DNA from: Vibrio navarrensis
GTDB lineage: Bacteria > Pseudomonadota > Gammaproteobacteria > Enterobacterales > Vibrionaceae
Direction of reading: 5' to 3'
Assembly: GCF_015767675.1 (NCBI RefSeq)
Contig: NZ_CP065217.1
Location: 3,038,001 to 3,102,000, forward strand
Length of the DNA: 64,000 nucleotides
The notes under the pieces were generated by a model. The model was not told the DNA's origin and searched no databases. It saw only the letters and a program-made list of their open reading frames with translations. How positions within the stretch are numbered: the first letter of the stretch is position 1; each line of letters starts with the position of its first letter. Positions 33,744-44,200 of the stretch are shown piece by piece. The translations under genes and the position numbers were made by a program.

Positions 33744-34309
33744 GGTTTAGCTCCGGAATCGTAACTCTAACTTGGTTCATCGTTAATGCGGTGAAATATG
33801 GCATGGATCGAGCGGAAAAGCCACCGACAAACTCTTTTCCCCTTTATCTTTCTCTGCTGCGGCGAGCAAAAGTCACAAGCACGCCAACTTTGCTACACTA
33901 AATTAACAAATTTACCTTTTCAGTAAGATTCAGAAGATCCTACGTGAGCAAAAACGGACGGCTAATAAATATAATTGCCTAAAATTTGCCGCTTCATTCA
34001 CGATTAAATTCTGTCAAAAAGTAAGATTACGACTAATGGAGCGGCAATAAGTGCATATTATTGAATGCTTATTCAATCATTTCCTGAGATTGTTCAGCCA
34101 GGGAGCGCTAAGAGACGCGCATAAAAACGCATATTTAGCCCTCTACAAGGATGAACACCAGACTGAGCCATAACTCCAATATTGAAACAAATAATGGCAT
34201 AAACAACCATTATAAAGACAAAATGCAGAATTTAAACAAAGCAAAGTGATTTGCATCTTATAGATAAGGTTGTCATAAATAGCGGCAGGATAAATTGTAA
34301 GGATGCAAA
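33744..34309. other. Long intergenic region between rraB and arcA
   Basis: About 565 bp with divergent promoters for rraB and arcA. It contains the ARG box at 34060-34077. No gene or RNA is recognised. It is AT-rich near arcA. Confidence 0.5.
34060..34077. promoter_or_regulatory. ARG box upstream of arcA
   Basis: ATTGAATGCTTATTCAAT matches the 18-bp ArgR palindrome WNTGAAT-N4-ATTCANW, with both half-sites perfect. A degenerate half-site (TGCAT) lies a few bases before it. ArgR with arginine probably controls arcA, which starts 230 bp downstream. Confidence 0.7.
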
Positions 34310-35530
34310 ATGAGTAAGCTGTATGTCGGTTCCGAGGTCGGTCAACTGCGACGAGTGTTGCTAAACCGCCCAGAACGAGCCCTAACCCATCTCACCCCCT
34401 CCAACTGCCACGAGTTACTGTTTGATGATGTGTTAGCAGTTGAGGCGGCGGGCCAAGAACACGATGCGTTTGCCAACACACTGCGCAGCCAAGGGGTTGA
34501 AGTGTTACTGCTGCACGATCTCTTGGTTCAAACCCTAGCCGTGCCGCAAGCCAAACATTGGCTGCTGAATGTGCAAATTTCGGATTTTCGCTACGGGCCG
34601 ATTTTCGCCCGCGATCTGCGCCACTATCTCTCTGATATGGACGATGAGCATCTGGCAACCATTCTACTCGGCGGATTAGCCTACTCTGAACTGCCGATCA
34701 AATCCGCGTCTATGCTACCGAGAATGAAGCGCCCGCTGGATTTCGTCATTGAGCCGCTACCCAACCATCTCTTCACCCGCGACACCTCGTGTTGGGTATA
34801 TAGAGGCGTGTCACTCAACCCAATGATGAAAGCGGCGCGCCAACGCGAAACCAACCATTTACGCGCGATTTACCAATGGCACCCGACGTTTGCAGGGCAA
34901 GATTTCATCAAATACTTCGGTGATGAAGACCTGCACTACGACAACGCCAATATCGAAGGAGGCGATGTGCTAGTGATCGGCAAAGGCGCGGTGTTAATTG
35001 GTATGTCTGAGCGCACTACGCCACAAGGGGTAGAAAACCTCGCGGCGAGCCTGTTTAAGTCCGGCCAAGCAAAAGAGGTGATCGCCATCGACCTGCCGAA
35101 ACACCGCTCTTGCATGCATTTAGACACCGTCATGACGCACATGGATGTCGATACCTTTTCGGTCTATCCAGAAATCATGCGCAAAGATCTCGATACTTGG
35201 CGCCTCACACCGCAAGGAAACGGTGAAATGCGCGTCGAGGCATCGCATAACTATCTGCATGCTATCGAAACGGCTCTTGGTTTGGATCAGCTCAACATCA
35301 TCACCACAGGTGGCGACAACTACGAAGCCGAGCGCGAGCAGTGGAATGATGCCAATAACGTGCTGACCGTCAAACCGGGCGTGGTGATTGGCTACGAGCG
35401 CAACGTCTACACCAATGAAAAGTATGACAAGGCAGGGATTGAGGTTTTAACCATTCCCGGCAATGAACTGGGACGCGGACGTGGCGGCGCACGCTGCATG
35501 AGCTGCCCGATTGAACGCGATGACATTTAA
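34310..35530 (+). CDS. arcA: Arginine deiminase
   Basis: A 406-residue enzyme that converts arginine to citrulline and ammonia, the first step of the fermentative deiminase pathway. Visible features are FTRDTSCWV, a substrate-binding EGGDVLVI region, a [10 protein letters not shown] segment with the catalytic His, and the C-terminal GGARCMSCP with the nucleophilic Cys (about residue 398). It is followed by a terminator and then argF. Confidence 0.97.
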   Translation: MSKLYVGSEVGQLRRVLLNRPERALTHLTPSNCHELLFDDVLAVEAAGQEHDAFANTLRSQGVEVLLLHDLLVQTLAVPQAKHWLLNVQISDFRYGPIFARDLRHYLSDMDDEHLATILLGGLAYSELPIKSASMLPRMKRPLDFVIEPLPNHLFTRDTSCWVYRGVSLNPMMKAARQRETNHLRAIYQWHPTFAGQDFIKYFGDEDLHYDNANIEGGDVLVIGKGAVLIGMSERTTPQGVENLAASLFKSGQAKEVIAIDLPKHRSCMHLDTVMTHMDVDTFSVYPEIMRKDLDTWRLTPQGNGEMRVEASHNYLHAIETALGLDQLNIITTGGDNYEAEREQWNDANNVLTVKPGVVIGYERNVYTNEKYDKAGIEVLTIPGNELGRGRGGARCMSCPIERDDI

Positions 35531-35557
35531 TCTCGCTAACTCCTAGCCTTTTCAACA

Positions 35558-35584
35558 AAAACCGATGTTTACGCATCGGTTTTT
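35558..35584 (+). terminator. arcA terminator
   Basis: Arms AAACCGATG and CATCGGTTT with a 6-nt loop, followed by T (35558-35584). Confidence 0.85.
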
Positions 35585-35595
35585 CCTTACGCAAA

Positions 35596-35613
35596 TAAAA
35601 ATATTTATTCACA
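35596..35613. promoter_or_regulatory. ARG-box-like site upstream of argF
   Basis: TAAAAATATTTATTCACA matches 16 of 18 positions of the ArgR consensus, 60 bp before argF. The right half-site ATTCA is exact and the left is degenerate. Confidence 0.5.
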
Positions 35614-35672
35614 AATATAGCATTTATATGTTTTACTAGGGCCATAACTCTTCATAGAAAAAGGGCTGGCTC

Positions 35673-36677
35673 ATGGCATTTAATCTTCGCAATCGCAATT
35701 TTCTCAAGCTGCTGGACTTCTCGCCGAAGGAAATTCAGTTTTTGCTGGACCTCTCCGCGCAGCTGAAAAAAGCCAAGTACGCCGGAACCGAGAAGAAAAC
35801 CTTACAAGGCAAGAACATCGCGCTGATCTTCGAAAAAGCGTCGACCCGTACACGCTGCGCGTTTGAAGTGGCCGCTTTTGATCAAGGAGCACAGGTTTCT
35901 TACATCGGTCCATCCGGTTCGCAAATCGGCGACAAAGAGTCGATGAAAGATACCGCTCGGGTGCTCGGGCGAATGTACGATGGCATTCAGTATCGCGGCT
36001 TTGGCCAAGCGATTGTTGAAGAGCTTGGCGCGTACGCAGGCGTGCCAGTGTGGAACGGCCTGACCGACGAATTCCATCCCACGCAAATTCTTGCAGATTT
36101 CCTCACCATGCTAGAGCACGGCCAAGGTAAAGCGTTGCATCAAATCAAATTTGCCTATCTTGGCGATGCGCGCAACAACATGGGCAATTCGCTCATGGTT
36201 GGCGCGGCCAAGATGGGCATGGACATTCGTTTAGTCGCGCCGAGAGCCTTTTGGCCGGAAGAGGAGTTAGTGGCCCTTTGCCAAACCATTGCCAGCGAAA
36301 GCGGGGCAAAAATCACCTTGACCGAAAGCGTCGAAGAGGGCGTAGCCGGGTGTGATTTTCTCTACACCGATGTGTGGGTTTCAATGGGCGAAGCACCGGA
36401 AGCGTGGGATGAGCGCGTGGCGCTGATGAAGCCGTATCAAGTCAATATGGCGATGCTCAAGCAAACGGGCAATCCTGCGGTGAAATTTATGCACTGCTTA
36501 CCCGCCTTCCATAACGATGAAACCGTCATCGGCAAACAAGTGGCCGAAAAATATGGGATGAAAGGGCTAGAAGTGACAGAAGAGGTGTTTGAATCAGACC
36601 ACTCAATTGTCTTTGATGAAGCAGAAAATCGCATGCATACCATCAAAGCGGTGATGGTGGCAACGCTGGGCAGTTAA
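35673..36677 (+). CDS. argF: Ornithine carbamoyltransferase
   Basis: A 334-residue enzyme making citrulline from ornithine and carbamoyl phosphate, or running in reverse after ArcA in the catabolic pathway. Motifs are STRTRCAFE (carbamoyl phosphate binding, about residue 56), HPTQ-type LTDEFHPTQ, and HCLPAFH near 273. Sitting after arcA and an ARG-like site makes either an anabolic or catabolic role possible; sequence alone does not decide. Confidence 0.95.
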   Translation: MAFNLRNRNFLKLLDFSPKEIQFLLDLSAQLKKAKYAGTEKKTLQGKNIALIFEKASTRTRCAFEVAAFDQGAQVSYIGPSGSQIGDKESMKDTARVLGRMYDGIQYRGFGQAIVEELGAYAGVPVWNGLTDEFHPTQILADFLTMLEHGQGKALHQIKFAYLGDARNNMGNSLMVGAAKMGMDIRLVAPRAFWPEEELVALCQTIASESGAKITLTESVEEGVAGCDFLYTDVWVSMGEAPEAWDERVALMKPYQVNMAMLKQTGNPAVKFMHCLPAFHNDETVIGKQVAEKYGMKGLEVTEEVFESDHSIVFDEAENRMHTIKAVMVATLGS

Positions 36678-36734
36678 CCGAAACACAAGTGAGTTAATCG
36701 ATTACATTGGCGCGTAAAAGCTTGATGTAATCGC

Positions 36735-36762
36735 TTGCGCTCACGCGCTTGATGCGTATAAT
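36735..36762 (+). promoter_or_regulatory. Promoter of the pyrBI leader
   Basis: TTGCGC (36735-36740) and a perfect TATAAT (36757-36762) are separated by 16 bp and lie 28 bp before the leader peptide start. Confidence 0.7.
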
Positions 36763-36790
36763 ACCCGGCAATTTGTCCGAGGGTTATGAA

Positions 36791-36898
36791 ATGACAATGC
36801 GTTTGACAACCAACACAGCACGACGAGCAGGCACTCAATCTCACCTGCATGGCGCTGTTTCTTCTGTCGTTGCATTGACTAATCCGATTGATTTTTAA
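36791..36898 (+). CDS. pyrL: pyrBI leader peptide
   Basis: A 35-residue reading frame starts at ATG 36791 and ends at TAA 36898, with the attenuator hairpin beginning on the next base. It lies between a good promoter and pyrB. The sequence differs from E. coli PyrL, but the layout is the same. Coupling of translation to transcription across this frame would let UTP levels control read-through into pyrBI. Met3 (36797) is an alternative start. Confidence 0.75.
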   Translation: MTMRLTTNTARRAGTQSHLHGAVSSVVALTNPIDF

Positions 36899-36925
36899 AG
36901 CCTCCCGTAATGGGAGGCTTTTTTA
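36899..36925 (+). terminator. pyrBI attenuator
   Basis: Arms AGCCTCCC (36899-36906) and GGGAGGCT (36912-36919) precede seven T. It starts directly after the leader stop codon and 33 bp before pyrB. Confidence 0.9.
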
Positions 36926-36957
36926 TTGCCTGAAACATTCAGATAGGGAAGACGACT

Positions 36958-37887
36958 ATGACAAACTCGCTTTATAAAAAGCACATTATTTCCATTCCGG
37001 AGCTGAGCCGTGCTGAGCTGGAATTGATTGTCAAAACGGCTGGTCAACTCAAAGCAGAGCCAAATCCAGATCTGATCAAAAACAAAGTGGTGGCGAGCTG
37101 CTTCTTCGAGCCCTCGACCCGTACCCGCTTGTCGTTTGAAACGGCGATTCAGCGCATCGGCGGCGACGTGATTGGCTTTGACGATGGCGGTAACACCTCG
37201 CTGGCGAAAAAAGGCGAAACACTGGCCGATTCCGTGCAAGTGATCTCTAACTATGTGGATGCGTTTGTCATGCGCCACCCGCAAGAGGGCGCAGCGCGTT
37301 TGGCGTCGGAGTTCTCAAACGGCGTGCCCGTGATTAACGCGGGCGATGGTGCCAATCAGCATCCAACGCAAACCCTGCTCGATCTGTTCACCATTTCTGA
37401 AACCCAAGGCCGCTTGGACGAGCTCAACGTGGCGTTTGTCGGCGACCTCAAGTATGGCCGCACGGTCCACTCGCTCACTCAAGCACTGGCGAAATTTAAC
37501 AACATCCGTTTCTTCTTTGTCGCGCCAGATGCGCTGGCGATGCCAGAGTACATTCTGGAAGAGTTGGATGAAGCAGGCATCGCCTACAGCGTGCACAACG
37601 ACATGGACAGCGTGATCCCAGAGTTGGATATTCTCTACATGACCCGCGTGCAAAAAGAGCGTTTCGATGCCTCGGAATACGTGCACATCAAATCGGCTTA
37701 CATCCTCACCGCCGCCATGCTGGAAAATGCCCGCGATAACTTGAAAGTGCTGCACCCGCTGCCACGCGTCGACGAGATCACCACCGATGTGGATAAAACG
37801 CCTTACGCCTACTACTTCCAACAAGCGGGCAACGGCGTGTACGCGCGTGAAGCCCTGTTAGCCCTAGTTTTGAATGAATCACTGTAA
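36958..37887 (+). CDS. pyrB: Aspartate carbamoyltransferase catalytic chain
   Basis: This 309-residue enzyme condenses carbamoyl phosphate and aspartate, the committed step of pyrimidine synthesis. Motifs are [10 protein letters not shown] (about 53), a HPTQTLLD loop (about 135), and a PLPRVDEI loop near 267. It forms the E. coli-type dodecamer with PyrI, encoded 15 bp downstream. Length is normal. Confidence 0.97.
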   Translation: MTNSLYKKHIISIPELSRAELELIVKTAGQLKAEPNPDLIKNKVVASCFFEPSTRTRLSFETAIQRIGGDVIGFDDGGNTSLAKKGETLADSVQVISNYVDAFVMRHPQEGAARLASEFSNGVPVINAGDGANQHPTQTLLDLFTISETQGRLDELNVAFVGDLKYGRTVHSLTQALAKFNNIRFFFVAPDALAMPEYILEELDEAGIAYSVHNDMDSVIPELDILYMTRVQKERFDASEYVHIKSAYILTAAMLENARDNLKVLHPLPRVDEITTDVDKTPYAYYFQQAGNGVYAREALLALVLNESL

Positions 37888-37902
37888 TCGGAGAGAAATA
37901 GC

Positions 37903-38364
37903 ATGGAAAAAGAGACAAAATTGCAGGTTGAAGCGATTAAAAACGGTACAGTGATTGACCACATTCCGGGACAAGTGGGCATTAAGGTGCTGAAACTGTT
38001 CGATATGCACAACTCTTCCCAGCGCGTCACCATCGGCCTCAATCTGCCCTCTTCCGCGCTTGGCAGTAAAGATCTGCTCAAAATTGAGAACGTCTTCATC
38101 AGTGAAGAACAAGCGCGCAAACTGGCGCTGTATGCCCCGCACGCGACCGTTAACCAAATCGAAAACTATCACGTGGTGAAGAAACTGGCATTAGAGTTGC
38201 CGGAGTTTGTCAGCGATGTGTTCGAGTGCCCGAACAGCAACTGCATTTCTCACAACGAGCCAGTAGCCAGTAGCTTTCGCGTGTTTGAAAAGAAAGGCGA
38301 TGTGCGCTTGAAATGTAAGTACTGCGAGAAAGTATTTTCACGCGAAATCGTCACCGAGCGTTAA
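37903..38364 (+). CDS. pyrI: Aspartate carbamoyltransferase regulatory chain
   Basis: A 153-residue subunit that binds CTP/ATP and gives allosteric control. The zinc site has the usual four cysteines: CPNSNC (about 109-114) and CKYC (about 138-141). The nucleotide-binding N-terminal part carries [16 protein letters not shown]. It is followed by a strong terminator. Confidence 0.97.
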   Translation: MEKETKLQVEAIKNGTVIDHIPGQVGIKVLKLFDMHNSSQRVTIGLNLPSSALGSKDLLKIENVFISEEQARKLALYAPHATVNQIENYHVVKKLALELPEFVSDVFECPNSNCISHNEPVASSFRVFEKKGDVRLKCKYCEKVFSREIVTER

Positions 38365-38378
38365 TCATTACAAGCACT

Positions 38379-38406
38379 CCCCCAGCCTTCGCGGCTGGGG
38401 GATTTT
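38379..38406 (+). terminator. pyrI terminator
   Basis: Nine-bp arms CCCCCAGCC (38379-38387) and GGCTGGGGG (38393-38401) with a short T-rich tail. Confidence 0.85.
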
Positions 38407-38481
38407 CTCTTTACCAATCATCCCTTTCGCGGCACACTGAAGCCTCTTTTGTTTTCCCTTCAATCAAGATGGAACATAACA

Positions 38482-38871
38482 ATGACTAAAGTACTTCACA
38501 CTGATTCGGCGCCTGCGGCCATCGGCCCTTACATTCAAGGCGTTGACCTTGGCAACATGGTCCTAACTTCTGGCCAGATCCCCGTCAACCCTGCGACCGG
38601 CGAAATCCCAGCAGAGATCGCAGCGCAAGCACGTCAGTCTCTCGACAACGTCAAAGCCGTGGTCGAAGCCTCTGGCCTGAGCGTGGGCGACATCGTAAAA
38701 ATGACGGTTTTCGTCAAAGATTTAAATGACTTCGGCACAGTGAATGACGTGTACGGCAAGTTTTTTGACGAGCACAACGTGGCGCACTACCCAGCCCGCT
38801 CTTGCGTAGAAGTGGCTCGCCTACCGAAAGATGTTGGCATCGAAATCGAAGCGATTGCGGTACGCAAATAA
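38482..38871 (+). CDS. ridA: RidA/YjgF enamine deaminase
   Basis: The start is ATG 38482, following GGAAC; an in-frame codon at 38449 adds 11 residues without support. The 129-residue protein hydrolyses reactive enamine intermediates from threonine dehydratase. It has the family pattern SAPAAIGPYIQG, LTSGQIPVNP, and PARSCVEVARLPKD with the conserved Arg near residue 105. Its place after pyrBI is conserved in enterobacteria and Vibrio. Confidence 0.96.
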   Translation: MTKVLHTDSAPAAIGPYIQGVDLGNMVLTSGQIPVNPATGEIPAEIAAQARQSLDNVKAVVEASGLSVGDIVKMTVFVKDLNDFGTVNDVYGKFFDEHNVAHYPARSCVEVARLPKDVGIEIEAIAVRK

Positions 38872-38906
38872 TTGATTGAGTCGGCTCACCGAGAGCGGCA
38901 AAAAGT

Positions 38907-38933
38907 AAGGGTGACACGAGGTCACCCTTTTTT
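38907..38933 (+). terminator. ridA terminator
   Basis: Nine-bp arms AAGGGTGAC (38907-38915) and GTCACCCTT (38921-38929) followed by six T in all. Confidence 0.9.
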
Positions 38934-38947
38934 GTCTCTGCGCGAGG

Positions 38948-39910
38948 TCACACTACGCGATTTAACGCTTCACCGCGCCAAAATGCATTGATGTTTTCCA
39001 TCAGGATCTCGACCAGTTTGCTGATCGCCGAATCACTGCCCCACGCCACATGCGGTGTGAGCAGCAAGTTCGGCAACGCCATGTTCGCCAACAGCGGATT
39101 GGTTTCATCCGCAGGCTCTTGGCTAAACACATCCACGCCAGCACCAGCAATTACACCATTTTTCAGCGCAGCGACCAACGCCTGCTCATCAACCAAACCA
39201 CCTCGCCCAGCATTGAGTAAAATCGCCGATGGCTTCATTTGCGCCAGTTCCTCCGCGCCAATCAAATTGACCGTGTGCTCAGACAGCGGACAGTGCAAGC
39301 TTATGGCGTCACTGTTTTGCAGCACTGCGCTAAACGGCAGATACCCTTCACGACACTGCGTCGCCCCTTTGTGCTCAGCAAAAAGCACCTGCATACCCAA
39401 AGCTCGCGCCAGTTTGGCGGTGGCTTGGCCCAGTGCACCTGCGCCAATAATGCCTAAGGTTGTGCCAGCAATATCGCCAATCGGATGGGTAAAAAAGCAG
39501 AACTGCTTATCTTTTTGCCAGACGCCAGCGGCAATATCTTGATGATAAGCAAACAGATTACGTCTTAGGGCAAACAGCATCGCCATCACATGTTCCGGCA
39601 CTGAGTTGCCCGCATAGCCTCGCACATTACTCACCGCAATCTGCTTGGCCGCGCAGTAGTCCACATCCACGTTATTAAACCCGGTGGCTGCCACCGCGAT
39701 CAGACGCAGATTGGGCAGTTGACTTAACAGCGCTTGGTCTAACACCACCTTGTTGGTGATAACCATATCAGCCGCTTGCAGGCGGTCCACCACTTGCTCT
39801 GGCGAGGTGAGAGGGTACTCAATCCAGTGGTGAGCAAAATCGACTTGCGGCAGTGGAATGTGAGCGGGAATGGTGGCTCGGTCGAGAAAAACGATAGTGG
39901 GCAGTGACAT
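38948..39910 (-). CDS. D-2-hydroxyacid dehydrogenase
   Basis: A 320-residue NAD(P)-dependent oxidoreductase with the Rossmann motif GIIGAGALG (about 152). The catalytic triad fits: Arg in LNAGRGGLVD (about 235), Glu in QEPAD (about 264) and His in TPHVAWGS (about 288). Substrate may be hydroxypyruvate, glyoxylate or similar; relatives include glycerate dehydrogenases. It converges with ridA and lies 36 bp downstream of rluA in the same direction, so the two may be cotranscribed. Confidence 0.93.
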   Translation of the reverse strand: MSLPTIVFLDRATIPAHIPLPQVDFAHHWIEYPLTSPEQVVDRLQAADMVITNKVVLDQALLSQLPNLRLIAVAATGFNNVDVDYCAAKQIAVSNVRGYAGNSVPEHVMAMLFALRRNLFAYHQDIAAGVWQKDKQFCFFTHPIGDIAGTTLGIIGAGALGQATAKLARALGMQVLFAEHKGATQCREGYLPFSAVLQNSDAISLHCPLSEHTVNLIGAEELAQMKPSAILLNAGRGGLVDEQALVAALKNGVIAGAGVDVFSQEPADETNPLLANMALPNLLLTPHVAWGSDSAISKLVEILMENINAFWRGEALNRVV

Positions 39911-39946
39911 AGCAACTCCTGTAATGCACTGCCCATCGCTCGTTGA

Positions 39947-40699
39947 TTAAGGGTTGGACAGCGTTTTGTAATCCGGTAATTTACGCGCAGGATCGTAATA
40001 AGAAAAGATCATCTCTTGCGCCTCCGGATAAAAATCACACGGCACAAAGATGCTGCGCAGCCAACGATTCTTCGGATGATAAAAGCTCAGCTCGGCGGCA
40101 TGCAACTCTAAACGTGCAGAAAAGGCGCGCGCTTCACCGCTAGCGTAAAACTCATCCCCGACAATCGGATGACCGATGGACTGCATATGTACACGCAGTT
40201 GGTGAGTACGGCCGGTGATCGGCAGCAGGCGCATGATGGTGGTCTGCTCACCATTGGGGTGCACTTCACGCTTGGCCACGTGGAACTTGGTCTGCGATGG
40301 CCTGCCCTCTTCATGACACACTTTCTGCAACGGACGATTTGGCCAGTCGACAATCAACGGCAGATCGATCATGCCTTCATCGGCTTCCACATGGCCCCAA
40401 ACGCGAGCGTAGTAGATTTTGTGCGTTAAACGGTATTGAAACTGCTTCTTCAGTGCCGATTCTGCATGTTTGCCTTTGGCTAGTAGCATCAAGCCTGAGG
40501 TGGCGAGATCCAAACGGTGTACCACTTGAATATCTGGGTCTTGCTGTTTCAAACGACTCCAGACGCTGTCGTGGTATTGCGGCAAGCGCCCCGGCACCGA
40601 CAGCAGGCCAGACGGCTTATTAACCACCAAGATATGCCCATCTTCATAGACAATGTCTATCCAAGGGTCGGTCGGCGGATGGTATTCAAACTCAGACAT
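39947..40699 (-). CDS. rluA: Pseudouridine synthase RluA
   Basis: A 250-residue RluA-family synthase. The catalytic motif HRLDLATSG holds the active Asp (about residue 64). Other family parts are VNKPSGLLSVPG, a GRTHQLRVHM loop (about 165) and HAAELSF. RluA modifies 23S rRNA U746 and some tRNAs at U32. It lies next to rapA as in E. coli, supporting RluA over RluC/D. Confidence 0.93.
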   Translation of the reverse strand: MSEFEYHPPTDPWIDIVYEDGHILVVNKPSGLLSVPGRLPQYHDSVWSRLKQQDPDIQVVHRLDLATSGLMLLAKGKHAESALKKQFQYRLTHKIYYARVWGHVEADEGMIDLPLIVDWPNRPLQKVCHEEGRPSQTKFHVAKREVHPNGEQTTIMRLLPITGRTHQLRVHMQSIGHPIVGDEFYASGEARAFSARLELHAAELSFYHPKNRWLRSIFVPCDFYPEAQEMIFSYYDPARKLPDYKTLSNP

Positions 40700-40770
40700 A
40701 AAAGTGTCTCATAACAAAATCAATCAAGGTCGCCCGTTGAGTGGCATATCACGACAACGGGCGACGCGAA

Positions 40771-43680
40771 TTAGTTGTGGCTGACCACAATCAAACGCAG
40801 TGAATCAAGCTGGTACTGCGCTTTGCCAATGTAACCACTCAGCTCTTTGATTTGCGCGTCAATCGCTTCCAACTCTTCGTCACGAATATTCGGGTTGACC
40901 GCTTTCAGCGCTTGCAGACGTTCCAGCTCACCATTGAGGCTTTGCTGCATCTCTTGCTGTGCTTGCTGACGAATCGCTTCGACGCGCTCAACCACCAGCG
41001 TGTCGCCGGACTCAATCAAACGGTGAATATCTTGTTGCACCGATGAAACCAGTTTACTGGCCAGATGACGGTTAACTGGGCTGAGCTGGCGGTTAAAGCC
41101 TTCAAACTCAACTTGAGCCGACAAATCGTTGCCGCGCGCATCCATCATCAAACGGATGGGCGTGCGCGGTAGGAAGCGGCCGATACCGCTGCGTTTTGGC
41201 GCTTGAGCATCCACGGCGTAGATCTGCTCGAGCAAAATTGTGCCGACCGGCAACGCTTTGTTCTTCAGCAGCGACACCGCACAGGTACCGACGCCTTCGC
41301 TCATCAGCAGGTCGATACCGCCTTGAATCATCGGGTGTTCCCAACTGATAAAGTGCATGTCTTCACGCGACAGCGCCGTATCGCGATCAAACGTAATGGT
41401 CGCCCCTTCGTACGGCAAGCCCGGATAGCTTGGCACCATCATGTGCTCGGATGGCGTAACGACAATCGCGTTTTCGCCTTTATCGTCTTGGTTAAGGCCA
41501 ATGGTATCAAACAGGCTCAGCGCAAAGCTCACCAAGTTGGTATCGCCATCTTTGCCCGCGATCTCTGCCACGATCTGCTGCGCTTTTTCGCCGCCGTTAG
41601 AGTGCATTTCCAACAGGCGATCGCGCCCTTGCTCCAACTGCGCTTTCAGCTCGAGGTTCATTTTGGCTGATTGGGCAATCACCTCTTCCAGCGGCGTATT
41701 GTCACCGGATGCGAGGATCGCAATCAGCGTGTCGGCGTATTGGTCATACACCGCGCGGCCCGTTGGACAGGTTTCAGCAAACGCGTTCAAGCCTTCATCG
41801 AACCAACGCGCGAGCACCTCTTGCGCGGTGCCTTGCAGGTAAGGGACATGAATGTCGATATCACGTTTTTGTCCGATGCGATCCAAACGACCAATCCGCT
41901 GCTCAAGCAGATCCGGGTTAAACGGCAAATCAAACATCACCAACTGGTTTGCGAACTGGAAGTTACGGCCTTCTGAGCCGATCTCACTACAAATCAGCAC
42001 CTGGGCACCGCCCTCTTCTTGGGCAAAGTACGCGGCTGCTTTATCGCGTTCGAGAATCGACATGCCTTCGTGGAACACGGTTGCGCGAATGCCTTCACGC
42101 TCGCGCAGCGCTTGCTCTAGTTGCAGCGCGGTGCTGGAGCGTGATGCGATGACTAAAATCTTCTCGCTGCGTTTGGCGAGGATTTTTTCCAGCAGCCAGT
42201 TTACCCGCGAATCAAATTGCCACCAGCTTGAATCGTCCCCTTCAAACTCTTGAAAGATCTCTTCCGGATAAAGGTTTTTCATCGCACGCGCTTCCGGCGT
42301 CATTTTACCGCCGATCATGCCAGAGACACGCATTGAGGTAGTGTATTGCGATGGGATCGGCATCGGCAGCAGGTGTACGTTACGCACCGGGAAGCCTTTG
42401 ATGGCAGCACGGGTGTTACGGAATAAAACACGCCCCGTACCGTGGCGATCCATCAGATTGTCAATCAGCTCTTGGCGCGCAGCGGCTTTGCTCTCTTCAT
42501 CGGCGTTGCTTTCGATAATACGAAACAGCGGTTCAACGTCCTGCTCCGAAAGCAGCTCAGTGATCTGATTTTTTGCCTCATCAGGCAGCAACTTGCCCGA
42601 AAATAGGGCAGTGATCGCATCGGCAACTGGCGCGTATTGCGCTTCTTCTTCGACAAACACCTCGTAGTCGTAGAAACGGTCTGAATCAAGCAGGCGCAGG
42701 CGGGCAAAGTGGCTCTCGCGGCCAAGCTGCTCAGGCGTTGCTGTTAGCAGCAATACGCCCGGCGTGCGCTCAGCCAGCCCTTCAATCACTTGGTAGCCGC
42801 GGCTCGGTTTGTCTTGGCTCCATTCCAGATGGTGCGCTTCATCAACCACCAACAGATCCCAATCCGCTTCCAGCGCTTGCTCAAAACGCTTGCGACTTTT
42901 GCGTAAGAAATCCAGTGAGCAGAGCACGTACTGCTGGGTGTCAAACGGGTTGTCCGATTCGGCGAATGCTTCGATGCAGCGCTCTTCGTCAAAAATCGAG
43001 AAATGCAGGTTGAAACGACGCATCATTTCCACCAACCACTGGTGCTGCAAAGTTTCCGGCACCACAATCAAAATGCGCTCAGCACGGCCAAGCAGCACTT
43101 GTTGATGAATGATCATCCCCGCTTCGATGGTTTTACCTAGGCCAACTTCATCTGCCAGTAACACGCGCGGCGCATGACGACGACCCACTTCGTGGGCAAT
43201 GTAAAGCTGGTGAGGAATAAGGCCAGCGCGCATGCCACAGAGGCCGCGCATTGGGCTGCGATGCTGCTCATACTGATTTTTCAATGCGCGGTAACGCAGC
43301 ACAAAGTTGTCCATGCGGTCGATTTGACCGGCGTACATTTTGTCTTGCGGCTTGTTGAAACGAATTTGGTTGCTAAGGAAAATTTCACGCAGTGCCACGC
43401 CCGTTTCTTCGGTGTCTTCGCGCGTGCCGAGGTAAGTGTAAAGGCCTTTCTCTTCCACCACTTGTTCCACACGCAGTGACCAGCCTTCTTGACACTCCAC
43501 GACATCACCGACGTTAAAAATCACTCGGGTTACTGGGGCATCGTTACTGGCATAAACACGGTTTTCCTCTGAAGCGGCGAACATTAATGTCACCGTTCGC
43601 GCATCTAATGCGACCACCGTACCTAAACCCAAATCACTTTCCGTATCGCTGATCCAGCGTTGCCCCAGAGCAAATGTCAT
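40771..43680 (-). CDS. rapA: RNA polymerase-associated ATPase RapA
   Basis: This 969-residue Swi2/Snf2 ATPase recycles stalled RNA polymerase. It has the N-terminal Tudor-like domains (about 1-110), helicase motif [13 protein letters not shown] (about 177), DEAH (about 281) and the C-terminal helicase part with [11 protein letters not shown] and [10 protein letters not shown]. Length is equal to E. coli RapA. Confidence 0.97.
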   Translation of the reverse strand: MTFALGQRWISDTESDLGLGTVVALDARTVTLMFAASEENRVYASNDAPVTRVIFNVGDVVECQEGWSLRVEQVVEEKGLYTYLGTREDTEETGVALREIFLSNQIRFNKPQDKMYAGQIDRMDNFVLRYRALKNQYEQHRSPMRGLCGMRAGLIPHQLYIAHEVGRRHAPRVLLADEVGLGKTIEAGMIIHQQVLLGRAERILIVVPETLQHQWLVEMMRRFNLHFSIFDEERCIEAFAESDNPFDTQQYVLCSLDFLRKSRKRFEQALEADWDLLVVDEAHHLEWSQDKPSRGYQVIEGLAERTPGVLLLTATPEQLGRESHFARLRLLDSDRFYDYEVFVEEEAQYAPVADAITALFSGKLLPDEAKNQITELLSEQDVEPLFRIIESNADEESKAAARQELIDNLMDRHGTGRVLFRNTRAAIKGFPVRNVHLLPMPIPSQYTTSMRVSGMIGGKMTPEARAMKNLYPEEIFQEFEGDDSSWWQFDSRVNWLLEKILAKRSEKILVIASRSSTALQLEQALREREGIRATVFHEGMSILERDKAAAYFAQEEGGAQVLICSEIGSEGRNFQFANQLVMFDLPFNPDLLEQRIGRLDRIGQKRDIDIHVPYLQGTAQEVLARWFDEGLNAFAETCPTGRAVYDQYADTLIAILASGDNTPLEEVIAQSAKMNLELKAQLEQGRDRLLEMHSNGGEKAQQIVAEIAGKDGDTNLVSFALSLFDTIGLNQDDKGENAIVVTPSEHMMVPSYPGLPYEGATITFDRDTALSREDMHFISWEHPMIQGGIDLLMSEGVGTCAVSLLKNKALPVGTILLEQIYAVDAQAPKRSGIGRFLPRTPIRLMMDARGNDLSAQVEFEGFNRQLSPVNRHLASKLVSSVQQDIHRLIESGDTLVVERVEAIRQQAQQEMQQSLNGELERLQALKAVNPNIRDEELEAIDAQIKELSGYIGKAQYQLDSLRLIVVSHN

Positions 43681-44200
43681 GAATTGACTACCTCGTTTTG
43701 ATTATGAATTCTAAAAGCTTAGTTCTGCTTACGCCCCTCGCCAACCGGGAAAAGGCGAATAATTCGCTGTAAAAATCGCCGCAGAAAAAGGCCGCTAATC
43801 TTACTTGATGCCGTGATGGAGGTCACGCCCAAACACTGGGATTCACCCTATTTTTTTTCGCCGAACGTGGATGAAATCAAAATGTAAAAAACTCATGGCA
43901 TTTGTGGGATCGGGTGTGATCAAATTTGCGTATACTTAAACAGAACCTGTTCGCCCTGTCTCGTCAGAAAGCTGACAGCGGCACAGATAATGCAGGTTCT
44001 CGGTACACGTTTAGGATCAACACGGGTTTGCAGTAAGTCGTCTCGCTACTCGGTTGACATGCCATATGCGCCCCCAATGGTGCCTCTGTCGGTAATGGCC
44101 GGAAGTATTCGACCTCTGCTGCAAGCATACGGCCAAGCAGAAGACCTCTGTCTTCGCTTGGTACTGAGCAAGCAAAGCCGCGTTGCGGCAAGGAGACGCT
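43681..44200. other. Intergenic region between rapA and the phoH-like gene
   Basis: About 520 bp with divergent promoters, but only a weak -10-like TATACT near 43932 is seen. No gene or RNA is recognised. Confidence 0.45.

Noticed and set aside
42317..43479. Several long plus-strand frames opposite rapA
   Set aside because: They are mirror frames of a strongly coding GC-rich gene and have no start signals or recognisable domains.
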